Source of the DNA: Azospirillum griseum
GTDB taxonomy: Bacteria; Pseudomonadota; Alphaproteobacteria; Azospirillales; Azospirillaceae
Assembly: GCF_003966125.1 (NCBI RefSeq)
Contig: NZ_RXMA01000013.1
Location: 1-64,000 of the forward strand
Direction of reading: 5' to 3'
Length of the DNA: 64,000 nucleotides
In this document: positions 20,606-28,927 of the stretch, piece after piece
How the letters are laid out: every line of letters starts with the position of its first letter
Numbering within the stretch: position 1 is the first letter of the stretch
The notes under the pieces: generated by a model
Seen by the model: the letters and a program-made list of their open reading frames with translations, nothing else
Told to the model about the DNA's origin: nothing
Databases searched by the model: none
Made by a program: the position numbers and the translations under genes

Positions 20606-21857
20606 CATTGGTGCGCGTCGGCCCCGTCACCAACAGGTTGCCCAGTCCGGCGAAAAAGCCATAGGAATCGTTGCGGGCCAGATGGTCCGCCGCCGACAGC
20701 CCGATCCCTGCGGCGCGGGCCAACGTGTCGGGACCGACCAGCGCGCCCGCGTTGTCCTCGCTGCCGTCAATCCCGTCGGTGTCGGCGGCCAGCGCGTGGA
20801 CTCCTTTGGCGTCCTCCCCCAAGGCCACGGCGAGGGCCAGGGCGAATTCGGCGTTGCGCCCGCCCCGCCCGCCAGCGCCACCGCGCAGCGTCACCGTGGT
20901 TTCCCCGCCGCTGAGGATGACGCAGGGGGCGGCCACCGGCACGCCATAGCGGCGGATGGAGCGCACCAAACCGGCATGGACCCGCGCCACCTCGCGCGAT
21001 TCCCCCTCGATGGCGTCACCCAGAACCAACGGCGCACAGCCCAGCGACCGCGCCAGTTCGGCCGCGCGGGTCAAGCTGGTGTGGGCGCTGGCGATCACCC
21101 GCGCGCGCTTGTTGGCAAAGACCGGCCCTTGCGGGTCGGGGCTGTCCGCCGCCGGGCTGTCCAGCCACGCCGCCAGCGCCGGGCCGGGGTCGATGCCGTG
21201 GTCGGCCAGCACCGCGCGGGCCTGCGCCCGCGTGCTGTGGTCCGGCACGGTGGGGCCGGAGGCGATCAGCCCCGGATCGTCGCCCGGCACGTCGGACACC
21301 ACCAACGTCAGCATCGGTGTGTCCGGCGCGGCGGCGGCCAGACGCCCACCCAGCGCCAGCGAGCAATGCTTGCGAACCGTGTTCATCGCGGCGATGTCGG
21401 CCCCCGACCCCAACAACGCCCGATGCAGCGCCTGGAGATCGGCCAGCGTCACCCCCTCCGGCGGCAGGGTCAGCAGCGCCGATCCACCGCCCGACATCAG
21501 GGCAATGATAAGATCGTCCGGCCCCAACCCGGCCAGTTGATCGAACAGGGCGCGGGACGCCGCCACCCCGTCGGCGTCGGGAACCGGGTGGGCGGCCTCC
21601 AGCACGCGGATGCGACCGGTCGGCGCGCCGTGGCCGTGGCGCGTGACCACCACCCCCTCCAGCGGACCGGGCCACAGCGCTTCGAACGCGGCGGCCATCT
21701 CCGCCGCCGCTTTGCCAGCCCCGATCACCACCGTCCGCCCCTTGGGCGGCGGCGGCAGATGGGTCCGCAGAGCCGCGTCAGGCCGGGCGGCGGCCACCGC
21801 CGCGTCGAACAGCGCGCGCAGGGTGGTGAAGGCGCGGGAATCAGCGTCGCCGCTCAT
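20568..21857 (-). CDS. gckA: Glycerate 2-kinase (MOFRL family)
   Basis: This 429-residue cytosolic kinase converts D-glycerate to 2-phosphoglycerate. Family hallmarks are VVIGAGKAAAEMA, GHGAPTGRIRVLEAAHPVPD, LMSGGGSALL, the MNTVRKH segment, and the C-terminal MOFRL domain with GGRNAEFALALA and ADTDGIDGSEDNAGA. It follows the DUF993 gene with a 5-bp gap. The ATG at 21857 was chosen; a GTG at 21866 overlapping the upstream stop is a possible alternative start. It would feed glycerate from sugar-acid, tartronate or hydroxypyruvate routes into glycolysis. The downstream end overlaps the convergent tetR gene. The symbol is by family resemblance (also called ttuD). Confidence 0.9.
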   Translation of the reverse strand: MSGDADSRAFTTLRALFDAAVAAARPDAALRTHLPPPPKGRTVVIGAGKAAAEMAAAFEALWPGPLEGVVVTRHGHGAPTGRIRVLEAAHPVPDADGVAASRALFDQLAGLGPDDLIIALMSGGGSALLTLPPEGVTLADLQALHRALLGSGADIAAMNTVRKHCSLALGGRLAAAAPDTPMLTLVVSDVPGDDPGLIASGPTVPDHSTRAQARAVLADHGIDPGPALAAWLDSPAADSPDPQGPVFANKRARVIASAHTSLTRAAELARSLGCAPLVLGDAIEGESREVARVHAGLVRSIRRYGVPVAAPCVILSGGETTVTLRGGAGGRGGRNAEFALALAVALGEDAKGVHALAADTDGIDGSEDNAGALVGPDTLARAAGIGLSAADHLARNDSYGFFAGLGNLLVTGPTRTNVNDFRAILIDPL

Positions 21858-21862
21858 CGCCG

Positions 21863-23038
21863 TCACCCCACACCGTGCAAAGTCAACAGCGCGCGCATCC
21901 GCCGCACCGCCAGATCGGGATTGCGCAGCAGCCCGGCGCGGTCGGCCAACCGGAAAACCTCCGCGTAATGCCGGATGCCACGGGCCGACTGCATGCCGCC
22001 GATCATGGTGAAATGGTCCTGATGGCCGTTCAGCCACGCCATGAACACGACCCCCGCCTTGTAGAACTGGGTCGGAGCTTCGAAAATGGCGCGCGACAAC
22101 GGGATGGTCGGCTCCATGATCGCGGCGTAGCGGGCGTGGTCGTCCTCGGCCAGGGCCTGCAAGGCGGCGGACGCGGCGGGCGCAATGGGATCGAAGATAC
22201 CGAGCAGCGCGTGGGAGTGCCGCCGCCCGTCCCCGGCGATCAAGGCCGGGTAGTTGAAATCGTCACCGGTGTACATCGCCACCCCGGCGGGCAGCCGATC
22301 GCGCAGGCGGATTTCCTTGTCCTGATCCAGCAGCGAAATCTTGATGCCGTCGATCCTGTCGGCGTGCGCGGTGATGAGCGCCACCACCCGGTCCAGCGCC
22401 GTGTCGAAATCGTCGGTGCCCCAATAGCCCGCCAAGGCCGGGTCGAACATCGCCCCCAACCAATGCAGGATGACCTTGCCGCTGGCCTGCCCGATGAGAC
22501 GGCCATAGACCGCGTCATAGTCGTCGGCGGAGCGGGCGGCGCGGACCAGCGCCCGGCTGGCCATCAGGATGGCCCGGCCCCCGACCTCCTCGACCACGGC
22601 CAACTGCTCCTCATAGGCGCGGATGACGGAATCGAGCGTGACGTCGGGCGTGGCCGCCAGTTGGTCGGTGCCGACACCGCAGGCCAGATCGGCCCCGGCG
22701 TGGTGGCGGGACAGCGCGACCGAGCGGCGGATCAACGCGGCGGCGGCGGGCCAATCCAGCCCCATCCCGCGCTGGGAGGTGTCCATCGCCTCCGCGATCT
22801 TGAATCCCAGCCCCCACAGGCGTTCGCGGTAGGCCAGCGTCGCGTCCCAGTCGATGGCCCCGCCGGTGGTCCAAGGGCTGTCGCTGTCCAGCGGCTTGGC
22901 CACCACATGGGCGGCGGCGTAGGCCACGCGCGTCCATGAGCGGGCGGCGGCGGGACGGGTGTCGGGAAAGGACGAGGCGGCGGACAGCCGATGCGGTTCC
23001 AGCCCCCCGTCGCGGGTGGGCAGCGTGATGGTGGCCAT
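21863..23038 (-). CDS. DUF993 dihydrodipicolinate-synthase-like protein
   Basis: This 391-residue protein belongs to the DUF993 branch of the class I aldolase-like (DHDPS/NAL) TIM barrels. It contains RERLWGLGFKIAEAMDTSQRG, GTDQLAATPDVTLDSVIRAYEEQL, a possible Schiff-base Lys in DGIKISLLDQDKE, and MYTGDDFNYPALIAGD. The ATG at 23038 follows a clear GGGAGG eight bases upstream. It lies between rhaI (225 bp upstream, same strand) and glycerate kinase (5 bp downstream). It has its own AT-rich leader, so it is probably a separate promoter unit in the same regulon. Substrate unknown; cleavage of a keto-deoxy sugar acid to a C3 acid would fit the kinase next to it (inference). Confidence 0.85.
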   Translation of the reverse strand: MATITLPTRDGGLEPHRLSAASSFPDTRPAAARSWTRVAYAAAHVVAKPLDSDSPWTTGGAIDWDATLAYRERLWGLGFKIAEAMDTSQRGMGLDWPAAAALIRRSVALSRHHAGADLACGVGTDQLAATPDVTLDSVIRAYEEQLAVVEEVGGRAILMASRALVRAARSADDYDAVYGRLIGQASGKVILHWLGAMFDPALAGYWGTDDFDTALDRVVALITAHADRIDGIKISLLDQDKEIRLRDRLPAGVAMYTGDDFNYPALIAGDGRRHSHALLGIFDPIAPAASAALQALAEDDHARYAAIMEPTIPLSRAIFEAPTQFYKAGVVFMAWLNGHQDHFTMIGGMQSARGIRHYAEVFRLADRAGLLRNPDLAVRRMRALLTLHGVG

Positions 23039-23060
23039 GGGCAAAACCTCCCTGGGCGCG

Positions 23061-23091
23061 ATTTTATGATGTAACTAATTACTTACTTAAT
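23061..23091 (-). promoter_or_regulatory. AT-rich operator/promoter before DUF993-glycerate kinase unit
   Basis: This is a strongly AT-rich island in GC-rich DNA. It contains GTAACTAATTAC (23071-23082), with GTAA/TTAC arms, followed by repeated TTAC-TTAA. It lies 25-55 bp upstream of the DUF993 ribosome-binding site and start. This fits a promoter overlapped by a repressor site; which regulator binds is not known. The rest of the 225-bp gap to rhaI shows nothing further. Confidence 0.5.
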
Positions 23092-23263
23092 CGCGCCACG
23101 CCGGTCAACACCGTTTGCACGGTCAACCATCCTCCAAACGCACGCATCAAACGCTCACAGACGGCCCTGACTGGCGTCCGTCCGATCCCGATCGTCTCCC
23201 CAACGGTGTGGCGCGACGCTGTGACGGCCAACAGCGTCGCGCAAGCCGCAGGCACGCCCGCCG

Positions 23264-24562
23264 TCAGACGATGCCGCCGCCCCCGCCAACAGCGGCCGGG
23301 CGCTTGGCCCCGACCGTCCGGCGATAGCCGCTGTCGCGGTAGGCGCGGATCGGGTCGATGGCCCCGCCCGCGTCCTGCCGGGCCTTGGCCAGGATCGGTT
23401 CGACATCGGTGCGGAACGCCTGTTTGAGCGTTTCCGACGCCATCAGCGCGTCATTCTCCTCCTGGAAGCCCGCCAGAGCCACGCGGTCCACCAACAACGC
23501 CTGGACATAGGCGCGGCGGATTTCGTTGGCCGAGCGGATCAGGCTTTCAATCGGGTCGGTGACGTTGTGCGACTGGTCGATCATGTGGGCCGGGCGCAGC
23601 GCGTCCAGCCGCTCCCCGGCCTCCACCAGCTCGTTGAAGACCAGGAACAGGCGGAACGGGTCGATGGATCCGGTGTCGAGATCGTCGTCACCATAGCGGG
23701 AATCGTTGAAATGGAACCCGCCCAGCTTCCCGGCCCGGATCAGGCGGGCGACGATCTGCTCGATGTTGACGTTGGGCGCGTGGTGGCCCAGATCGACCAG
23801 ACAGAAGGCCTTCGCCCCCAGCTCCTGCGCCGTCATCAGGCTGGTGCCCCAATCCTGCACGACGGTGGAGTAGAAGGCCGGTTCGTACATCTTGTGTTCG
23901 GAGAACACCCGCCAATCGTCCGGCAGGGCCGCCGCGATCCGCTTCATCGAGTCCAGATAGCGGTCGAAGGCACGGCCCAGATCGGCTTGACCGGCGAAGT
24001 TGGAGCCGTCGCCCACCCACACCGTCAGCGCGGTGGAGCCGATGGCCCGGCCCAGCTCGATGGTGGCGAGGTTGTGTTCCACCGCCTGATCCCGCACCGC
24101 CCGGTCGGTGTGCGAGAGCGACCCATATTTGTAGGACAGCGGTTGGCGCGGATCCTTCGGGTGATCCTGGAAGGTGTTGGAGTTCATGGCGTCGAACCCC
24201 AGCCCCAGGCTGTCGGCCTTGGCCTTCAGCTCTGCCGGGTCCGCCGCGTCCCACGGGATGTGCAGCGACACGCGCGGCGTGGCCCGGCCCAACTGGTGGA
24301 TCACCGCGCAATCGTCCAGCTTTTCAAAGATGCCGCGCGGCTCGCCCACGCCGGGAAAGCGGGCGAAGCGGGTCCCGCCGGTGCCCACGCCCCAGGAGGG
24401 GACGGCGACGAAGAAGGCCGCCGCCTTGGCGGTCAGCGCGTCGATGTCCACCCCGCGCCGGGCGAGCTTCTCCCCCAGCGCGGCGTAATCGGCGGCCTGC
24501 GCGGCCGCCAGGGTCTCGTTCGACCGTTCGATCACGGCGGTGGTGATCGGCAATGCGGTCAT
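23264..24562 (-). CDS. rhaI: L-rhamnose isomerase (rhizobial type)
   Basis: This 432-residue isomerase is of the Rhizobium/Pseudomonas L-rhamnose isomerase family, a xylose-isomerase-like TIM barrel with a metal site. Seen are VPSWGVGTGGTRFARFPG, the HIPWDAAD and NSNTFQDHP segments, SEHKMYEPAFYSTVVQDWG, VDLGHHAPNVNIEQIVA and FHFNDSRYGDDDLD, which hold the acidic and His ligands. It interconverts the aldose and ketose forms in rhamnose breakdown. The ATG at 24562 has GGGGAGAA seven bases upstream. It follows the rhaD fusion gene by 32 bp, the same rhaD-rhaI pair known from Rhizobium leguminosarum. Confidence 0.95.
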   Translation of the reverse strand: MTALPITTAVIERSNETLAAAQAADYAALGEKLARRGVDIDALTAKAAAFFVAVPSWGVGTGGTRFARFPGVGEPRGIFEKLDDCAVIHQLGRATPRVSLHIPWDAADPAELKAKADSLGLGFDAMNSNTFQDHPKDPRQPLSYKYGSLSHTDRAVRDQAVEHNLATIELGRAIGSTALTVWVGDGSNFAGQADLGRAFDRYLDSMKRIAAALPDDWRVFSEHKMYEPAFYSTVVQDWGTSLMTAQELGAKAFCLVDLGHHAPNVNIEQIVARLIRAGKLGGFHFNDSRYGDDDLDTGSIDPFRLFLVFNELVEAGERLDALRPAHMIDQSHNVTDPIESLIRSANEIRRAYVQALLVDRVALAGFQEENDALMASETLKQAFRTDVEPILAKARQDAGGAIDPIRAYRDSGYRRTVGAKRPAAVGGGGGIV

Positions 24563-24594
24563 GGTCGTTCTCCCCATACGATGGCTGGCGCGGG

Positions 24595-26697
24595 TCAGCG
24601 CGTGAAGGATTGGGCGTTGCCCGCGTCGACGTTCAGGATGTTGCCCGTCGATTTCGCCGCGCTGTCCGACGCGAGGAAACCGATGGCCTCGGCCACGTCT
24701 TCCGGGTAGACCGACCGCTTCAACAGGGACCGGTTGCGGTAATGCTCCTCAAGCTGATCGACCGACAGGTTGGACGACGCCGCGCGCTGCTCGCGCCACT
24801 CGCCGGTCCAGATCTTGGAGCCGCGCAGCACCGCGTCGGGGTTGACGACGTTGACGCGCACGCCGATGGGCGCGCCTTCCAGCGCCAGACAACGGGCAAG
24901 ATGGATTTCCGCCGCCTTGGCCGTGCAATAGGCTGCCGCGTTGGGCGACGCGGCCAGACCGTTCTTGGACGCCACGAACACCACCGATCCGCCCAGACCC
25001 TGGCGGCGGAACAGGCGGAAGCCCTCGCGCGCCACCAGAAAATAGCCGGTGGCGAGGATGTCCATGTTGCGGGTCCACAGCGACAACTCCGTCGCCTCGA
25101 TCGGGGCGGAAGACGCGATGCCCGCGTTGGACACCAGAATGTCCAAACCGCCAAATTCGACGCACGCGGCGGCAAAACCTTCGCGCACGGCGGCCTCGTC
25201 GGTCACGTCCAGCGTCACCGCGCGCACCGCATCGGCCCCGAAACCGCGCGCCAGCGCCGCCTTGGTCGCCTCCAGCGCTTCGGCGTCGATGTCGGCCAGC
25301 ACGACGCAGGCCCCATCGCGCAGCAGCCGTTCGGCGGTGGAGCGGCCGATGCCGCCCGCCGCCCCTGTGACCAGCGCCACCCGCCCGGCCAGCGCCTTGG
25401 GCTTGGGCATCCGTTGCAGCTTGGCTTCTTCCAACAGCCAATATTCGATGTCGAAGGCCTCCTGCTCCGGCAAACCGCAATAGCGGCTGACGGAGGACGC
25501 CCCGCGCATCACGTTGATGGCGTTGACGTAGAACTCACCGGCGATGCGCGCCGTCGCCTTGTCACGGGCGAAGGTCAGCATGCCCACGCCGGGAACCAGA
25601 TAGACGATGGCGTTGGGGTCGCGCATGGCGGGCGAGTCGGGGCGGCGGCAGCGCTCGTAATAGCCCGCGTAATCGTGGCGGTAGGCATCGACCGCCCCCG
25701 GCAACCCGTCGATCACCGCATCCAGATTGTCGGCCGCCGGGTCGAACCCCAGCACGAGCGGGCGGATCTTGGTGCGCAGGAAATGGTCGGGGCAGGAGGT
25801 GCCCAGCGCCGCCAGGGCGGGCAGATCGCGGGAATTGACGAACTCCAGCACCGCGTCGCTGTCGTCGAAATGGCCGACCTTCTTCTCATCGGCGCCGATC
25901 AGGCCGCGAATCTCCGGCATCAACCGGGCGGCAACCGCACGGCGGGCCGCCGGATCCAGCGACGCCACCGCCGCCCCGCCAAAGGCGGCCTTGCCCGCCG
26001 TTTCGCCGTCGAACCAGGCGATGGCGCGGTTGATGACGCGCAAGGTGGTTTCGTAGCACTCCTTGGAGCTGTCGCCCCAGGTGAACAGGCCGTGGCCTTC
26101 CAGAACCACGCCCTTGGCGGTCGGGTTGGCCGCCGCGAAGGCCGCCAGATCCAACCCCAGTTGGAAGCCCGGACGCCGCCAGGGCAACCAGCCGATCTCA
26201 CCGCCATAGACCGCCTCGGTCAGGGCGCGGCTGTTCTCGGTGGCGGCGATGGCGATCACCGCGTCGGGGTGCATGTGATCGACGTGGCGGAAGGGCAGAT
26301 AGGCGTGCAGCGGCGTGTCGATGGACGCGGCGCGCGGGTTCAGGTTGAAGGTGCAATGGGGCAGATAGCCGACCATCTCATCCTCCTGCGCCTCGCCCTT
26401 GTACAGCGCGCGCAGTCGGTTGAGCTTGTCGAGATACAGGGTGGAAAAACCGTCGAGCGCCATCGTGCCGACGTCGCCGCCCGACCCCTTCACCCACAGG
26501 ACCGTCACCGTTTCCCCGGTCAAGGGATCGGCCATGTCGATCTTGCCGGAGGTGTTGCCGCCGCCGTAGTTGGTGATGCGCTTGTCCGACCCCAGAAGGT
26601 TGGAGCGGTAGAGCAGCCGCCCCGGTTCGTCCATCGCGTCGGCGACCGCGTCGTTCCACCGATTGTCCAGGCGCTGCGCGCCGCTCAGGTCCTGCAT
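24595..26697 (-). CDS. rhaD: Bifunctional rhamnulose-1-phosphate aldolase / short-chain dehydrogenase
   Basis: This 700-residue fusion has a class II aldolase domain at about residues 10-420 (LGSDKRITNYGGGNTSGK, HMHPDAVIAIAATENSR, LEGHGLFTWGD with metal-binding His). An SDR domain follows at about 430-700 (VALVTGAAGGIGRST, SNAGIAS, AAYCTAKAAEIH, ending NVDAGNAQSF). The aldolase splits rhamnulose-1-phosphate to dihydroxyacetone phosphate and L-lactaldehyde; the SDR is thought to oxidise the lactaldehyde. The fusion is typical of rhizobia and Bacillus. The start at 26697 has a strong GGGGAGGAGAGGA ribosome-binding site. It is divergent from rhaR across a 194-bp gap with palindromes. Confidence 0.95.
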   Translation of the reverse strand: MQDLSGAQRLDNRWNDAVADAMDEPGRLLYRSNLLGSDKRITNYGGGNTSGKIDMADPLTGETVTVLWVKGSGGDVGTMALDGFSTLYLDKLNRLRALYKGEAQEDEMVGYLPHCTFNLNPRAASIDTPLHAYLPFRHVDHMHPDAVIAIAATENSRALTEAVYGGEIGWLPWRRPGFQLGLDLAAFAAANPTAKGVVLEGHGLFTWGDSSKECYETTLRVINRAIAWFDGETAGKAAFGGAAVASLDPAARRAVAARLMPEIRGLIGADEKKVGHFDDSDAVLEFVNSRDLPALAALGTSCPDHFLRTKIRPLVLGFDPAADNLDAVIDGLPGAVDAYRHDYAGYYERCRRPDSPAMRDPNAIVYLVPGVGMLTFARDKATARIAGEFYVNAINVMRGASSVSRYCGLPEQEAFDIEYWLLEEAKLQRMPKPKALAGRVALVTGAAGGIGRSTAERLLRDGACVVLADIDAEALEATKAALARGFGADAVRAVTLDVTDEAAVREGFAAACVEFGGLDILVSNAGIASSAPIEATELSLWTRNMDILATGYFLVAREGFRLFRRQGLGGSVVFVASKNGLAASPNAAAYCTAKAAEIHLARCLALEGAPIGVRVNVVNPDAVLRGSKIWTGEWREQRAASSNLSVDQLEEHYRNRSLLKRSVYPEDVAEAIGFLASDSAAKSTGNILNVDAGNAQSFTR

Positions 26698-26780
26698 GTC
26701 CTCTCCTCCCCAGGCGTTGCCCGGCGGTCCAGAGCCGCCGCTGATGGGGCACACCATGGTCGTTAGTTTCGTCAAAAGTC

Positions 26781-26798
26781 AACATGAACGATCATGTT
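26781..26798. promoter_or_regulatory. Inverted repeat, candidate RhaR operator 1
   Basis: AACATGA and TCATGTT arms match perfectly around a 4-base spacer. It lies about 85 bp from the rhaD start and 95 bp from the rhaR start. Binding by the adjacent DeoR-type regulator is inferred. Confidence 0.5.
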
Positions 26799-26807
26799 CA
26801 ATCACAA

Positions 26808-26821
26808 CAGATCGTGATCTG
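26808..26821. promoter_or_regulatory. Inverted repeat, candidate RhaR operator 2
   Basis: CAGATC and GATCTG are perfect arms around GT, just upstream of the plus-strand TTGACA. The arms differ from those of the first repeat, so either only one is the RhaR site or a second factor binds here. Confidence 0.45.
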
Positions 26822-26891
26822 AAAAATTTTGATTGGAAATGATTGACACAGGTCGTTGGTTGGGGCAACAGTTTGTGCAAGGGAGGATCGC

Positions 26892-27698
26892 ATGCTCGAA
26901 AGCGAACGCCATCGGATCATCGTGGGGCTGGTGCAAAGCCGGTCGGTTGCGTCCGTCGCCGATCTGGCGGAATTGACCGGCGCGTCCGACGCCACCATCC
27001 GCCGCGACATCGCCGCGCTGGCGCTGCAAAAGAAGCTGCGCAAGGTGCGCGGCGGGGCGGAGGCGCTGTCGCCATCCCCCTATGGCAGCATCGCCGGACG
27101 CCCGTTCCGGGTGGCGGAAGGCTTGAATCAGACGGAAAAACGGCTGATCGCCCGCGCGGCGGTGGATCTGTGCGAACCCGGCGACGCCATCATCATCAAT
27201 GGCGGAACCACCACCTTTCAGATGGTCCATCACATGACCGACCGTCCGATGCAGGTGATGACCAACTCCTTCATGATCGCCGAGCATCTCATCAAGCATT
27301 CCAAATGCACGGTGCTGCTGCCCGCCGGTGCCGTTTACCGTGAGCAGGGCCTGATCCTCAGCCCGTTTGAAAACGACGGAATCGCTCATTTCCGCGCACG
27401 GCGCATGTTCATGGGTGCGCAAAGCGTGTCGGCTTATGGCGTGGGTGAAGGCGATCCGCTCATCATCCAGTCCGAACAGCGCCTGATGCGCCAGGCCGAC
27501 GAGCTGGTGATCCTGGTCGATTCCTCCAAGTTCGACGCCCGCTCCGCCATGATCGTCGTGCCGCTGGAGCGCGCGCACACCATCGTCACCGACGACGGCA
27601 TCAGCGACGCCGCCGCCCGCATGATCGAAGCCGCTGGCGTCCGTCTGATCGTCGCCGCCGCCGCCAAGGGACGGGAGGCGTCGCCCGAGGTCGCCTGA
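26892..27698 (+). CDS. rhaR: DeoR/GlpR-family regulator of rhamnose genes
   Basis: This 268-residue regulator has an N-terminal DeoR helix-turn-helix (ASVADLAELTGASDATIRRD at about residues 20-39) and a C-terminal sugar-phosphate-sensing DeoRC domain. The latter includes INGGTTTFQM, the MGAQSVS stretch and LVDSSKFDARSAM. The start was set at the ATG following GGGAGG. It is the first gene of the plus-strand rhamnose operon, as in Rhizobium leguminosarum, where RhaR is a negative regulator. The effector is likely a rhamnose intermediate. Confidence 0.92.
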   Translation: MLESERHRIIVGLVQSRSVASVADLAELTGASDATIRRDIAALALQKKLRKVRGGAEALSPSPYGSIAGRPFRVAEGLNQTEKRLIARAAVDLCEPGDAIIINGGTTTFQMVHHMTDRPMQVMTNSFMIAEHLIKHSKCTVLLPAGAVYREQGLILSPFENDGIAHFRARRMFMGAQSVSAYGVGEGDPLIIQSEQRLMRQADELVILVDSSKFDARSAMIVVPLERAHTIVTDDGISDAAARMIEAAGVRLIVAAAAKGREASPEVA

Positions 27699-27783
27699 CC
27701 GCCCCCACCACCGCCTTTTGCGGAATCAGGCCCGCGACAAGACGGGATGACCCAACAAACACACGCCTGGGAGGAAACCAAGA

Positions 27784-28785
27784 ATGTCGTTCTGGAAGTC
27801 CATGGTTCTGCCGGTGGCGCTGGCCGTCGGTCTGGTCGCCACCCCGGCCGCCGCGCAGGACAAGATCCGCATCGCGCTGGTGGTCAAATCGCTGGGCAAC
27901 GGCTTTTTCGAAGCCGCCCGCCGGGGGGCCGAGGACGCCGCCAAGGAGGTCGGCAACGTCGAGATCATCTACACCGGCCCGACCTCCACCACCGCCGAAG
28001 GCCAGATCGAGGTCATCAACTCCCTGATTTCGCAAAAGGTGGACGCCATCGCCGTGTCCGCCAACGACCCCGACGCGCTGGTTCCCGCGCTGAGCAAGGC
28101 GATGCAGCGCGGCATCAAGGTGATTTCGTGGGATTCGGGGGTGTCGGCCAAGGGCCGCATGCTGCACCTGAACCCGTCGTCCAACGCGCTGATCGGTGCC
28201 ACCAACCTGAAGCTGGCCGCCGCCACCCTGCCCGACGGCAAGGGCAACGTCGCCATCCTGTCGGCCACCGCCACCTCGACCAACCAGAACATCTGGATCG
28301 AGGAGATGAAGAAGGCGTTGCCGAAATTCCCCGGCATGACGATCGTCACCACCGTCTACGGCGACGACCTGTCGGACAAAAGCTATCGCGAAACCCAAGC
28401 GCTGCTGAAGGCCCACCCGGAGGTCAAGACCATCATCGCCCCGACCTCCGTCGGCATCGTCGCCGCCGCCCAGGCGGTGAAGGACGCGGGCAAGATCGGC
28501 CAGGTCCACGTCACCGGCCTTGGCCTGCCGTCCGAAATGGCCGGGGCGATCAAGTCGGGGGCCAGCAAGTCCTTTGCCATCTGGAATCCCATCGATCTCG
28601 GTTACACCGCCACCCTGCTCGCCTATGATCTGGTGAAGAGCAAGGCGACCAGCGTCGCGCCGGGGACCAAGCTGAAGGCCGGGCGCATGGGCGAGATCAC
28701 CATCGGCGACAACGCCGAAGCGGCGATGAGCGAGCCGTTCACCTACGACGCCTCCAACATCGACCAGTTCGCCAAGATCTTCTGA
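27784..28785 (+). CDS. rhaS: Rhamnose ABC transporter substrate-binding protein
   Basis: This 333-residue family 2 periplasmic sugar-binding protein has a signal peptide of about 24 residues (ATPAAAQ-DK) and a mature start IRIALVVKSLGNGFFEAARRG. The ribose-binding-like segments ISQKVDAIAVSANDPDALVPAL and VISWDSGVSAKGRML follow. GGGAGGA precedes the ATG. It lies 85 bp after rhaR and before an attenuator-like hairpin, then the ATPase gene. Neighbouring rhaU, rhaK, rhaI and rhaD identify the ligand as L-rhamnose. Confidence 0.95.
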   Translation: MSFWKSMVLPVALAVGLVATPAAAQDKIRIALVVKSLGNGFFEAARRGAEDAAKEVGNVEIIYTGPTSTTAEGQIEVINSLISQKVDAIAVSANDPDALVPALSKAMQRGIKVISWDSGVSAKGRMLHLNPSSNALIGATNLKLAAATLPDGKGNVAILSATATSTNQNIWIEEMKKALPKFPGMTIVTTVYGDDLSDKSYRETQALLKAHPEVKTIIAPTSVGIVAAAQAVKDAGKIGQVHVTGLGLPSEMAGAIKSGASKSFAIWNPIDLGYTATLLAYDLVKSKATSVAPGTKLKAGRMGEITIGDNAEAAMSEPFTYDASNIDQFAKIF

Positions 28786-28806
28786 TCGGGCGCTGCGGCG
28801 GGGACA

Positions 28807-28840
28807 GGCGGGTGGCCCGGACCGGGCGACCCGCCCTTTT
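28807..28840 (+). terminator. Intercistronic hairpin / partial terminator after rhaS
   Basis: GGCGGGT (28807-28813) pairs with ACCCGCC (28829-28835), with an inner GCCC/GGGC stem and a GGACC loop, followed by CTTTT. This resembles a leaky rho-independent terminator. It lies in the 142-bp gap between the binding-protein and ATPase genes and would favour rhaS expression over the membrane components. Confidence 0.65.
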
Positions 28841-28927
28841 CCGCCGAACGCATCCCCGCGCGCGCCCGCGCGCCCTCGCTTCCACAGCGCTCCGCCTGTC
28901 CCGCCCACCCGACCGGAAGGCGTTCCC

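Larger units (their letters stand above)
26698..26891. promoter_or_regulatory. rhaD-rhaR divergent promoter region
   Basis: This AT-richer gap separates the rhaDI and rhaRSTPQUK operons. It contains two inverted repeats (26781-26798 and 26808-26821) and a TTGACA at 26843-26848 that may be the -35 box of the plus-strand operon. No good -10 match was seen at 17 bp. GGGAGG at 26881-26886 is the rhaR ribosome-binding site. Confidence 0.65.
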
